Shown piece by piece: positions 23,600 through 36,041 of a stretch of DNA of 64,000 nt. The notes under the pieces were generated by a model, which was not told where the DNA came from, searched no databases, and was given only the letters and a program-made list of their open reading frames with translations. This DNA is from Hirsutella rhossiliensis (Eukaryota; Ascomycota; Sordariomycetes; Hypocreales; Ophiocordycipitaceae): positions 2,666,001 to 2,730,000 of the forward strand of contig NW_025408672.1 of the NCBI RefSeq assembly GCF_020360975.1, given 5' to 3'. How positions within the stretch are numbered: the stretch's first letter is position 1; every line of letters starts with the position of its first letter. The translations under genes and the position numbers were made by a program.

Positions 23600-26500
23600 T
23601 CCTATTATTATAAGTCCTCTCCCTTTCCTAGGTTGCCTTAGTAAGAGAAGTAGTTAGCTAAGGTAGTCTTAGTTAGGGCCGCTCTATCTCCGGCGCGACC
23701 CTAGTCCTATTATCCGGCTTATCTATATATAGCCTCTAAGCTAGGTCGAACTAACGGAGCCTACCTAAGTAAAGGAGCTATTATACTAGCGGCGCTACTA
23801 TATTTTTCCCTTAAAGGCCCGCTCTTATATCGCTTATATCCTAGGCCTATATTAAGAGGGACTTCCTTACCTTTTCTATTAATAGGTAGTTAATTATTAT
23901 ATAGTAAATAGTATCCCGTTTTTATCTATAGGTATATATTAGCGAGACTATACTAAGGACTTATTAGTTAAAGAGGAAGTTATTAAGCCCGATCTTTCTT
24001 ATATATATCTAAGTAATTATTATACTAATATACTTAAGGAGGCCCTTATAGCGATCTAGCGTTATCGCCTTATCGAACTATAGTAGGAAGTTAGCGGGGT
24101 AGAGGGTAGTTTAATATTATTAGATCGCGTCTTCCTTAGCGTTCTACTAAGCGGCCTATTCCTTATTTAGCCTTTTAAGTAACTTAGCTTTATCTAAGAG
24201 GTCGTCCGATCCTATCTAGCTCCGGACCCCTCTTATCTCCTTTATAAGGGGGGGCCTACTAGGTAGTAGCGCCGCTAAGGGCCTACTCTCCCTCTAGCGT
24301 CGCCTCCTCTTAAGTATATCCGCGACTATATTAAACGCGCGTTAAATTTAGCTTAGGAGCCCTAAGTCTTTTAGCCTCTAAAGGGTATTTATTATTCTTT
24401 AGTTTAAGTAAAGGTCGATTAAGGGTACCTATACTTCCGCTTTTATTTAGTAAACCGGGGTCGTGCGGTAGGCACCTATTACTACTTAGAGGTAGGCTAA
24501 CTAGTCCTATACTAGGTCCCGCGCGATCCCGCGTAGTTTCCCCCCCGCGGGCGTTATCTTATAGAATATAACTATAGCGTAGGAGATTAAAGACCGGATT
24601 ACCTTACTATAGACTTCCTTAGCGCGCGGTAGGGTATAGCCCTATATAGACGCTATAAGCTTAGTTAGGGCTATAGTCTAGCACGTTATCTTTACTTAAA
24701 GCTATTTTAGGTACGCCTTCTAACGTAATTTCTAGTATACCTAAACCCTTAGTAAGCGGGCCTCTTAGACTAGTATTACTATATTAGCCCTAAGGCTAAC
24801 TAGTATTATTATTACTTATCTCCTCTACGTAAAGTATATTAACTTACTTTTCGATAGTTTAAAAGTAACCGCGAACTTAGTCGCCTACTCTATATATACC
24901 TTCTAGGCCTCTTTTAAGCGCGCTATTATAATATCCTCGTTAGGTCTAATACTAACTATATTTATATCGTTAGTAAAGCTAACGGTATAAATACTATATA
25001 TTATACTAAGCCTCTTATATAAGGGGGTTATATAGTATAGGAATAGGATTAAGGATAGGGGGGAGCCTTAAGGGACTCTTAATAGTACCTAAGTTAGTTC
25101 TAAGGTCCTCTTATTAAAGTAAAAGGTCGATCTTCTATCGCTTACGAAGCTTTATATTAAGCTTATAAGCTATCTAAGGTATCCCTTAAGCTTTAGTTCC
25201 TTTATAAGCTTATTATAGTTAACTATATCGAATATACCCTTAATATCTAGCTATAGGAACGATATAATACCTTTATAGGCCTAGGTCGCGCGTATTAGTT
25301 CCGTTACTAATAAGATCGCCGCCTTTATAGAGCGTTCCCTCTTATTCCCTATTTATCCTTTTAATAGGATATCGTTCGCCTCTACTACCCCCGCGATCCT
25401 CTAGGCTAGTATCTACTTAAGTACTTTCCCTACTATAGGTAGAAGGGAAATAGGTCTCTATCCCCTTACTATATAGTAAGCTTCTAGCCTCTTACTAAGC
25501 TTTTAAATTACTACTACGTTCGCGCTATAGAACCAGCCTAGGAAATATAAGAGTTAGGTATAGGCGTTAAAGATCGTAGCTAGTCGCTAGACTAGGGCTA
25601 GTCTATACTTCTTAATAAACCCTAGGGGGACGCTGTTTAGTCCCGCCGCTTTCTAGCTTATTATCTTACCTAGCGCCGCCGCGACGTTAGCTAGTTAGAT
25701 CTATTAGTCGACTATAAGGGTCGCCTTAGCTATAGGCTAGGGTAGCCCTTAGGTCGTGCCGGCCTTTAGTAAGAAGAACTTAGCGGCTAGTATTTAGGCC
25801 TTCCCTTTAAAGGTTTCTATTAGTTAGTCCTTGCCCTCCTTAACTAGCGGTAGGATATAGGTTAGTTCTAGTAGTAGCTTACTATAGAGTCTAGCCTACC
25901 TCTCTACGTTCTAGAGCTTAGTATTATCTATACTAAATTCCTTTAAGAACTCGTGCTAGTAGGCCCTCCTTGCCTCGCGGACGGTCTACTTTTAAGCTAT
26001 AGTCGCCTTATATAAGTCTTCTTAGTTTACCTTACTCCTTTCTCGCTTATACTTCCTCCTCGCCCTCTTAGCCTCCCTTATTACCCTTCCTACCTCTAAG
26101 GTAAACTATACGTTGCCCTTAAGTAATACTCGCCCTTAGTATAGAACTATAGCTTTCGCGATCTACGTAAGGGTAGTAAAGATATAGTCTAGGTCTTAGT
26201 CGATATCCTTAAGCGTTTAAAGCGTTAGCTAAAGTAGCCCTAGCTAGGATATAGTCTTAGCTTCGACTAGCTTTACTTTTACTTCTTTCTACCTTAGGGC
26301 CGGTTTAGGTGCCTAGGCCTAGGTATTAACCTATAGTATAATAGTTTAAGGGATATAGTCTAACCTAGATAGGTCTAGGTTAAGCCCGGTATACTATATC
26401 TTAGTCTCTAGCGTTACCTAAGCTAGGTTAATAGTACTATCTCTTTAGCTATAGAAAAATCTTATATACTCCCCTCTTAGGGTAGCGAGTTTAAGTTATA

Positions 26501-27000
26501 GTCTTATCGCCTCCTATATAAGTTATATTGCCCTATCTAAGGTTCTATTATATCTATCTTAGAGCGGGTAGTAAATATTAAAGTCCCTTACTATTACTAT
26601 AGGGTGCTTTAGTTCGATTACGCTTAGGTCCTATAACGCCCTAGCCCTCGCGGCCCTTAGTAGTAAGTAAATCGCTCTTAGTCTAGTACTATCCCCGAAA
26701 ATCACCTCGCTTTAATCTAGTCTAGACCAGGGCGACTATATCCCTAGCCCGAGCCTTTTATATATATATAGCGTATACCTCCCCTCCCTATAAACTAAGC
26801 TATAAGGCGCCGCTTTAAGGGGTAGGGCCCCGCCTCCTAGTATAGCTTTTACTTTTTATAGTACTATTAAGTTAAAGCTAGCCTAGTAGTAAAGCGCTAA
26901 CTAAGCTAGCTTATATCTCTTTTATATATTCTAGTATAGTACTTTTAGTTATATATAGTAAGGTTAGGGTAAAGGGGTTCGTCTATATAGGGAGGGAGGC
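23600..27000 (-). pseudogene. LINE ORF2: APE endonuclease, reverse transcriptase, C-terminal domain
   Basis: The endonuclease block at about 26535-26645 reads IVIVRDFNIYYPL (VGDFN.HHPLW in intact relatives). RT runs about 24950-25570: PISLLPIVGKVLK, NDILLKG, IGNKRERS, LDIKGIFDIVNYNKL (AFDTVNH), RVP-stop-GSPLSLILFLYYITPLYK, and the active-site block SFTNDINIV, where FADD has become FTND. The C-terminal block at about 23930-24060 (RKIGLNNFLFN, Y-x-Y in place of C-x-C, KRDTIYYIIINYL) is the conserved Cys/His tail of fungal LINEs. This enzyme would nick chromatin DNA and copy LINE RNA by target-primed reverse transcription. Confidence 0.78.
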
Positions 27001-27099
27001 GCTCTATCTCCTAGCGCTTCTTTATCTACTATATCTATAAATATTATTTATACTCGGTTTAGCCTCCCTAGCCCTATTAGCCGGCGGGTATCTTAAGCT

Positions 27100-28520
27100 C
27101 GACCTCTTATCTTAGCGCGGTCTACCCGGTCCCTACTTCTAGACTATAGGCAGCTTAGGGACGCCTTAGGTTTCGACGGTAGGTAGCACTTATTACTTAG
27201 CGTAAGTCTAGGAGTTTACGAACTATTAAGGTTATTATAGGTAGTTTTCCCTTACCTTTTCCTAGGCTTTATTTACTATAAGGTAAGTTTAGGTCTACGA
27301 TAGGTAGTCTCCTTAGTATAAGATATAGTTATAAGGGATTTCGCCCTTCTTAGCCCTATATTTATCCTTGCCCTTATTATATACTATACTCTTATATCGG
27401 CTATAAAGTTATATCGATATATACCGCTTAGCGATATAGCTATACCTATAGTAATTATAGTATCTCTATAGTTAGACTAACTTATTATAGGGTTTATATC
27501 GGAAGATTTATATTTTAAAGACTAGGCCTAGGTTATAAAGCCTATTAGCCTCTTTTAAGCTACCGACCTTAATACGTATAGTCGTCGCTATCGATATCTT
27601 AGATTAAGGGTATAGCGCCTAGGCCTAGAAGACCTTAACTTTATTTACCTTTATAATCTTATAGAGTAGTCGCTTCCTATTTACTATCGTTACCCTTAAG
27701 GGGATATTCTTAGCGACTACTATATACGCGCGGTAGGTAATTATAGCCTTTAGTCTAAACGCGGCCTTAACCTAGCCTTAGTCCCTTTAATAGGCTCTCG
27801 CCGAGGTATTAAATATAACCGCGATATCCCTACTTTAGAGGCGCCTCGCCGCTATAGCGCTCGTAGTCTTTAAGGCTATATTTACCGCCTTTATTATATC
27901 TTTTAGTTCGCGGCCTAGGATTTTAGGCGGTGCCTTAATAAGGACTATAATAATTTTACGTTCGTAGCGCGGTAGGACCTATTTTACCGCGGCTTTATAT
28001 TAGGTCGGTCCCTTAGTCTTAGCTACGACCGCGGCCTAGGTTCGGTTTAGGCCTTCTAGGCCTAAAGCAACGCCTAGGCGGAGTTCTTCCTTAATAGCCT
28101 CTTTAATTACTTCCTAGATTATCGTTTTAAAGTTCTTATCCGCGTAGAGCACCGCCGATAACGCGCTACTAGCGCGGCTCTTTGCCTTAGAGAGCCGTTT
28201 AACTACTACCTATACCCTACTAAACTATACGCTTAGGACGAAGCCCGCGAGTTCGTCGTATACTGCTTTTTCTATAAGGTCGCTCGGCGCTTAGGTAGGT
28301 ATCGTATCGCTACTTTAGGTTTATTAACTCGCCTTATTAGGGTATATAAATTCGGGTAGCGTCTCCTTACGCTACGCGCTCTAGTTAAGCCCGGTACGTT
28401 AAGGGCCGCTACCGCGTCTACCTACCCCTCGGCCTTAGCGTAGTATCGTTACTTAGGGTAATTAATACTACTAAATTAATTCCTAGTATTAGTTAGTATT
28501 TTAGTCGCGATGCGAACCTA
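27100..28520 (-). pseudogene. LINE ORF1: gag-like protein with zinc knuckles
   Basis: Minus-strand frame with an Ala/Val-rich N-terminal half and CCHC motifs at about 27340-27460: YNYYRYSYIAKRY corresponds to CxxC...H....C with every Cys changed to Tyr by TG-to-TA mutation. A second partial motif follows (LYSRYKSIVYNKGKDKYR). ORF1 proteins bind LINE RNA. The start codon is not identifiable. Confidence 0.65.
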
Positions 28521-28852
28521 CTATAAGCGCGTATTAGTATCGTAAAAAGTTTTTTTTTATTAAGGACCTATTATATTTAAATACTAATAATATTATATTA
28601 AAGGGGTAGTATATAAAGTAAAGGTATTATTAAACTACTATAACCTTTAAACGTTTATATACTAGACCTCCTTAAATAAAAGGTAAGTAAGATAATATAT
28701 ATATTTAGTACTATTTAACTTTACGATTAAGTATTATATAGGTAAATCTAACCTAGCGAACGCGCTATTAAGAATACTTAGATATAAGGGCGAGAAGCCC
28801 TTATTTATAGAACTATTATTAAAGCTATAAGTAAAACTAGCTACTATTAATA

Positions 28853-29109
28853 TATAAGAGCGCTATTAAGAGGTATAGGCTAATAAGGTACTTAGGTATA
28901 TAGTACTAATATATTAGTAGGGTATTAATAGGGAATTATACCTACCCCGCTTATATATTATAGACCTCTCGCTACTTTAACTAAAGAGGAAAAATCCCTC
29001 TTTTTATAAGCTTTAGTCTTATAATAAGGAGAATATAATATATATAGCATAGTACCTCTAGCTATTTCTATTACTTAACTAATCGTACTATAATATATAT
29101 TCCCTTATA
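28853..29109 (+). repeat. 5' LTR of H1 (257 bp)
   Basis: Begins tataagagcgct (TGTAAGAGCGCT) and ends tcccttata. Same length as 52102-52358. Confidence 0.85.
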
Positions 29110-29179
29110 ATTTTTAAAAATTCCCTTTTTAGTTACTTAGTAAAGATAGCTACTTAAAGAAGACTATATAACGCTCTTA

Positions 29180-30900
29180 TAGCGCGACGTAGTAGTTAAC
29201 TAGTTAAGGCCTCTTTATTACGTATATTAGGTATTTACTTAAGAGATAAAAAACTAGAAGATATATCCTTAAAATAGACCCTTATTATAGATAATATTCT
29301 AACTATATTAAAGATATCGCTACTTATAAGTATAAGACTATTAACTTATAAAGAAAAGCTTACGGCCTTATAAGCGCGTATTAAGGAGCTAGAGGAGACG
29401 AAACGCTTATAAGGCCGCGTTATATAATTAAAGGAGGAAATTACTAAACGTACTAGCGCTATCGCTCTCTATTTAAGAAAGTATTAATAGTCCTACTCCC
29501 TTAAATTAGATAGTAGTCGCGGTAGTAAAGTTAAGATTAAAAACATCGCTTAATTATCTTAATCTACTAATATATAGAAACGTCTAAACTAAACTTACGA
29601 TCTAGAAAACGCTTTTAAGGTAGCGCTTAAACGCTTTTATCGCGATAAAATAAAGATCCTCTATATAGTAGATTATATATATAGCGACTATAAAGTAAGA
29701 TAGCGCTAATACCTTAAAAAGTAAACGCTAATTAACCGAACTAAATATAGTATAAATTAAGTATACTTTAAGGAATAGATACTTATCTTAATTAAAGATA
29801 CTATAAATAAAGAGATACTATTAGCAATATAATTAAAGGAGGCTCGCTAATAAGAAGGCTAGTCCCCCTTAAAGTTTAGCTTATACCTTAACTCCTTAAA
29901 GAGGTATTTTAAATACTTATTAGAAAAGGTATATACTCTTATATTTTTCGCTAAGCTAGACCTATAACTTTAAGACTAAATTAACCTTTATTTAATACTT
30001 ATTTATACCTATTAATAGGAAGAGCTTATATAAGTTACCTAACGATATTAAGATATTATTATTAATAAAAGGCGATATATTAATACTACTTTTACCCTTA
30101 AAGGAACTAAGAATAAAAGTAATACTATACCTTAAGGCGGTATATATAAGGGAAGAAATTAAAGAGGCTAATAAGCTAGGCTAAATCGTTAAGGAAATAC
30201 TACTAATTTAACTAATAATTAGTAAGCTAGTAATATACTTATTAAGGGCCGAACTAAGGGATGTTATTAAGAAAGAGGATCTTTTACTTAATCGGGAATT
30301 ATATATTTCTAATATAATAAGCTAGGATACTTATCTATAAAATATACTAATTTTTTAAAGGTAGAAACCTTAGTAAAGACTCTTAGACTTAATACCTTAA
30401 AATAAAGAAAAGGTAAGATATTAAGGTAAACGCCTCTCTTTTAGTAAACTTAATACTTATAAGATAGTTACTTAAAACTCCTATAATAATATTAAGGCGA
30501 AACCCTACTAAAGTCCTTATATACTTAGATACTTATAATACTATTAACCTCGTAAATATATACTTTACTTAATAGTAAGGATTACTATAAGTAGCGCTAT
30601 TATACCCTAAGTTATTAAGGCTTAGTAATAGTAAGGTAAGGGAGTATAAAGTATAGTTAGTACTACTTTAAATAATAGATATAAGAGGCACTAAAAAGAT
30701 AATTACTTATTTTTATATTAGTATTAATAAGTTAACGCTAAACGATTAAGTACTAATCCTTTTATTAGTTACTACCTTAAAGGATAAATATATCTATATT
30801 ATCTTATAGAAATAATAGTAGTAGTTTAAGTATTAATTAAATAGCGAAACCCTATAAAATCTATATAGATTCCTTTAAGAATATAAGAATAAGGTAAGGG
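29180..30900 (+). pseudogene. H1 gag and protease region
   Basis: Plus-strand coding remnant between LTR and RT. It is shared with 23011-23582, which confirms it as repeat-family coding sequence. Frames are interrupted by TAA and TAG. I cannot place a zinc knuckle or the protease active site with certainty. Confidence 0.55.
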
Positions 30901-30979
30901 TATATATAATAGCGCTTAATCCTAAGCTAATCCTGCTACTAAATAAAGATAAGGATAAAGGGATTTTATAAAAAGAATA

Positions 30980-32450
30980 GGCCGAAATCCTACTAACTCT
31001 TTACTAGTTTAAAGATACCCTCTTAGCTAATAAATCCGATTTATTACTAGCTAGAAAAGGAATAGATTACTTAATTAATTTAATCCTTAATATAGAACCT
31101 CCTTATAGACCGATTTACCCTCTATTATAAAGGAAACTCTAAGTATTACGCGACTAGATCTAAAACGCGATAAAAAGGAAAATAATCTAAGAGTTAAAGA
31201 GCCTAGCTAGGGCGCTTATCTTTTTCGTTTTAAAAAAGGATAGTACTTTATAGCTATATATAAACTACTAAGGACTTAACTAAGTTATATAAAAGAATTA
31301 GTACCCTTTACCCTTTATTTTAGAGATTATTAACCGCTATTAAAAGGCTAAGTATTTTTCTAAGATTAATATATAGAATACGTATTAATATATTTAAATT
31401 TAGGAAGGAGATAAATAAAAGACCGCTTTCTAAATATAGTATAGATATTTTAAATACCTAGTAATACCCTTTAGACTTATTAACGCACTAGCTATATTTT
31501 AAAGCTATATTTATTAAGCGCTTAAAGGGCTTATAGATATAATCTATATAGTCTACCTTAACGATATCCTTATATACTTTAAGATAAGAAAAGAATATAC
31601 TAAATACTTAAGATAAGTAATAAAAAGGCTAAGGGCTATAGAGCTCTATATAAAACTATTAAAGTATATTTTCTATTAATAGTTAGTTAAGTTCCTTAGG
31701 TTTATATTATCTATTAATAAGGTATTAATAGACCCTTAATAAGTAAAGGTAATAGCTTAATAGCCTAAACCTATAACCTACTATAATATTTAGGTTTTCC
31801 TTAAGTTCTATAATTTTTACTAACGATTTATATATAGGTACTTAGGAGTTATAGCGCCCTTAACTATATTATTAAAGGGGAGTAAAAATAGAAAGAAGCT
31901 AGGGAGTATAGAGCTAAACCTTACTAAAAGGGTAGCGTTTTAGGCTCTTAAAGATACTTTTTAAGGAGCCTTACTCCTCCGATATTATAATCTAGAAAGA
32001 CGTATTTATATCGAAATAAATATATCGTAATTTATAATAGTAAGGATTATCTCTTAACCTAATAATAAAGGGCGTTACTATTTAATTGTATTTTAGTTAA
32101 GGAAGTTTACTGGAGCTAAACTTAATTATAGTATTTTAAACTAAGAACTCTTCGCTATCGTTAAGTTATTTAAATACTAGCGATATTATATTAAAGGGGT
32201 AGCGTATAAAGTAAAGGTATTATTAAACTACTATAACCTTTAAACGTTTATATACTAGACCTCCTTAAATAAGAGGTAAGTAAGATAGTATATATATTTA
32301 GTACTATTTAACTTTATAATTAAGTATTATATAGGTAAATCTAACCTAATAGACGCGCTATTAAGAATGCCTAGATATAAGGGCGAGAAGCCCTTATTTA
32401 TAGAACTATTACTAGAGCTATAAGCGAAACTAGCTACTATTAATACTATA
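30980..32450 (+). pseudogene. H1 reverse transcriptase and RNase H
   Basis: Motifs in order: PPYRPIYPLL, ELKSLARALIFFVLKKDSTL, NYQGLN-like block with a stop at a Gln position, LPFILEII, FKYLVIPFRLINALAIF, active site IVYLNDILIYF at about 31548-31580 (YLDD changed to YLND), VLIDPQ-like block and the RNase H start IYIEINISQ. These are Ty3/gypsy motifs in normal order. Stops are TAA and TAG at Gln or Trp sites. Confidence 0.78.
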
Positions 32451-32879
32451 TTTATATAAAGAAATAACGAGGCGTTTTTATAAGTAAAGAGATACTTAAC
32501 CTTAAGTTAATATAAGCGTAGTAAAGTGCCTTTATATAAGGAAAATATATAAGCTTATTTATAGTAAAACTATAATAATTTAGGCGCGAGACCTAAATAA
32601 TTAGCCGATTAAGCTAAAGAGAGAGCTAGTTATAAATAGTTACTCTTAAAGAAGACCGCTAAAGAAGCGGCCTACTATATAAAGGTTTATATAGTAGAAG
32701 TTTTAAAACCGTTATTAAAGTTACTAAAATATACTTAATCGGTTAACGTAGTAATTAATAAGCTAAAGGAGACTAAAAACTTTTTAAAAGGGAAGGGTTT
32801 CTAGTTAATACGCTTAGATAGACTACTACTATAAAAGGGTTATATTATAGTACCTTTAAAAGTAGCCTTATAGTAAGAG

Positions 32880-34115
32880 CTAATATAGCTCTTTTATAAC
32901 GATCTATTAATAAGATACTTTAGCTCTTAATATACTAGTAAACTACTAGTAAGGAACTTTTATTAGGATAGAATAATAAAAAATATAAATAAATACGTTT
33001 AGTTATACTTAGTATATTAAGGTATAGTATCTAAGAGGTATTGCCCTTATAGTACTATATAATTACTATTATATCTTATATAACTATAAGAAGAATTATT
33101 AATAGACTTTACTATAAGTCTACTTAAAGTATAGTATAATAGATAAGACGTTAATACGATCTTAGTAATTATAGACTAATATACTAAGTATTGCCTCTTC
33201 TTTCCTATCTCTAAGATAATAATAGCCCTAGAGCTAATAGAATTATTTTATTACTAAGTTAAATTAGTATATAGACCTTTAAAAGGCATTATCTTAGATA
33301 AAGGGTCCTTATTTATAAGTAAGTTTTAGTTAGATCTCTATTTTATTTTATAAGTAAAACGTAGGCTATTAACGGTATTTTACTTATAAACTAATAGGTA
33401 AATAAAATAAATAAACTAAGCTATATAGTACTACTTAAGATACTTTACTAACTTAAAATAAACTAACTAAGAGTTACTCCTATATATTACTTAATTTATA
33501 TATAATAATATAAAGAACGTAATAACTAGGTTATTACTTAATAAAGCGTTAATAGGTTACTAACTAAACTTCTATATTAATACTAAGGATAATATTATTT
33601 AAAAGGGGGTACTTAAAGTAAGAGTAAGAGTTATTAGGCTATAAGAGCTATAAAAGAGGCTTAAGGAATACTAAGGAAAGGCTATTAAATCGTAAGTAAA
33701 ATACTATAATTTAAAGTACTAACCGCTTATATTAAAAGTAAGAGACCTTATAGTATTATCGATAAAGAACTTATACCTTAAGGACGAAAAAAGAAAACTC
33801 TTACCTAAGTATATTAGACCGTTTTAGGTCCTATAAGCTATTAGAAAGTAAGTATATCGTCTTATACTCCTTAAAAAGTACTTATACTTTTATAACGTTT
33901 TTTATATTAGTCTCTTAAAGCTATAAAAAAAGCGTAAAGGCACTTATAAAGATAGTAAAACCCTACCGATACTAAACTTAAAGGATAATAAAGGTAAATA
34001 GGAAGTCTAAGAGATTAAAGACTAAAAGAGATCTAAGGGCGATACTTTTTTCCTTATTAAATAAAAAGGATAGCTAGCTAAGTATAACTAATAAGTCGAT
34101 GCTAAAGATATAGCG
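32880..34115 (+). pseudogene. H1 integrase and chromodomain
   Basis: Integrase core: IDFTISLLKV at 33102-33131, TILVIID, YTKYCLFFPISK, IILDKGSLFISKF at 33290-33325 (second catalytic Asp kept), and TNR-stop-IK (third acidic residue Glu changed to Lys; the H2 copy at 53310 keeps Glu). A basic C-terminal region follows, then a chromodomain at about 33970-34110: KRSKG-like stretch, FFPY or FSLIK-stop-KG, W positions now stops (KWKGWPAEYNQW type). A stop after the Lys-rich tail KKKRYKTK ends the frame near 34180. Confidence 0.75.
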
Positions 34116-34463
34116 AATAGCTAAGACCTTATTAAAGAATATACTACTCGCTTAACTAGGAAAAAGAGGTATAAAACTAAGTAAGGTAAGGAAACCTATT
34201 AGCGTAAGGAGACGCTACTAAATTAGTAATAAATCCTTATTAAATCGCTACTAACTTATTAATATATTAATACGCTTAAATATCTTATAACTATATATAA
34301 AATAGTAAAATAAGAGAATAAGGGAAAACTATCTATACTACCTATTAAATATTATTAAGAAAAATAAAAATAAACTATAACTCTATTAAGGCCTTAACGA
34401 TAAAGGAGAGAAGGATAGTTATAGCTAAATAAAAGAAAGATAAGACCTATCTATTACTTTTAA

Positions 34464-35348
34464 CTACCCTTCTTCTTCGCTAATATAGCAGGAACTAACT
34501 AAGGCGCTCCCTTTACTATACTAAATACCTCTAGAAATACTAGAACTACCCTATTATCTACTCCTTTCTTATCCTCTATATTAAGACCTATCTCTATTAG
34601 TATAGTACTTACCTCGGCCTTAATAAATAATAAGGTATATTGCTATAAAGTATAGCCTATATCGCTATTAATAAGGTAGAGTTTTAACTAAGATTCCTAG
34701 GCTTAGTACTCTAGGCTTATATAGGCGATATTAAATAAGGGCGCGGGGTTAAGGTAAATAATAAGCTCGCGGCGCTTATTAATTAGTATATAGTAGTTAG
34801 TACGCTTAACTTAGTATATCGTTAAGCGGTCGCTAATAAAAGGGTTAGATAAAACTTATAATAGTAAACTTTTATATACCTATAGTCTTAAAGGACTTAT
34901 AATAAGCCGTTTTAGCGGCGTTAAAAGCCTTAGCTAAATACTATACTATAATAGCGAGATAGCGCCGATTAGCCTCCTTAAAAATAAGCACGCTTACGTT
35001 TAAGCTATTATCCTTAGTATCCTTATTACTAGTCTTTAGCTTATTAAGCTCGCGTAGGTACTTAATAATAGCGACTATATTAGCCTAGTTACTAAATATA
35101 AGAGTAGCGGCCTTAAGAAGGATTAGCTTATTAATTATAATATTTAAAGTTAAAGGGAAACTTACTTAGTTATAGGTCGCGGTATATTTATAGTACTACT
35201 TATAACGCGTCGAGGAAACCCCTAAGAAAATATAGCTAATCGAGAGCACCTTAATAGGCTTAAGCTCGGTTATATTATACTCTTTAACGACCGTCCTAAA
35301 ATAATATATATACTAAAGCTTATAAGGGATAACCCTATAGGCCCTAAC
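34464..35348 (-). pseudogene. H1 antisense gene, 3' part (split by element B)
   Basis: C-terminal part of the 520-codon antisense frame described for H2. It ends with EEEG and a stop (34464-34466). The 5' part is at 51045-51719. Joined across B and counting the duplicated ctaac once, the two parts total 1560 bp, exactly the length in H2, so the two copies have no net indel in this frame. Confidence 0.65.
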
Positions 35349-35529
35349 TATAACGACCGGTATTATTCCTAAGGGATAAACCTATTAAGGGGTTTATATT
35401 AATAGATATAATAGGGCGTGGTCTAAGTAATAATAAGTATATTACGTTAGTAATAAGTTAAAGGTCGTAGACTATAGACTATAACTAGGTAATTAGAATT
35501 AAAGATAGAATCGTAATAAAGATCTATAT

Positions 35530-35980
35530 TATTACGACTACGGCTACTAGGCCGCTAACGGTCGACCGCGTTAAAGCACGTGACACGGCCTAACGGATAA
35601 ATAGTCGGCACGACTATCTAATAGATATAGGATCGAGGGGATCGCAGAGATCTAAGTAATCTAGGATTAATAGGATCACTACGCCCTATGCGATCTAACG
35701 TTAGGGATTATAGCTAGGCCTATAATCTAAGGATAGTCTCTATAGGTATATATAGCTACCTACTTTTACTCCTTTAGATAGATAGCTCGATAGCTTTTAA
35801 TATAGATCTTTATTACGATTCTATCTCTAATTCTAATTACCTAGTTATAGTCTACGGTCTACGATCTCCGACTTATTACTAACGTAATATATATATTATT
35901 GCTTAGACCACGCCCTATTATATCTACTAATATAAACCCCTCGATAGGTTTATCCCTTAGGAATAACACCGGTCGTTATA
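35530..35980 (+). repeat. 5' LTR of A (451 bp)
   Basis: Starts tattacgactacgg (TGTTACGACCACGG in the 3' LTR) and ends ggtcgttata. It keeps a CACGTG box at 35577-35582. It carries more C-to-T and G-to-A changes than the 3' LTR. Confidence 0.9.
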
Positions 35981-36041
35981 CGTTAAAAGCTCTTATTTAG
36001 TGCAATACCGCGTTACTCTAAGCAATATCGTAACTATTAAT

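Larger units (their letters stand above)
23583..28555 (-). mobile_element. LINE (non-LTR retrotransposon), minus strand
   Basis: About 5 kb without LTRs and with the domain order ORF1 zinc knuckles, APE endonuclease, RT, C-terminal Cys/His motif, as in Tad/jockey-like fungal LINEs. GC content is visibly higher than in the LTR elements because CpG-rich codons survive, yet CpA is depleted and stops are TAA and TAG, so RIP has acted. No poly(A) or simple repeat is evident at the left (3') border. At the right border there is an A5GT9-like run (aaaaagttttttttt). No target duplication was found. Confidence 0.8.

Noticed and set aside
28535..28550. A5GT9-type run as a LINE poly(A) tail
   Set aside because: It lies at the 5' side of the minus-strand LINE, the wrong end for a tail.
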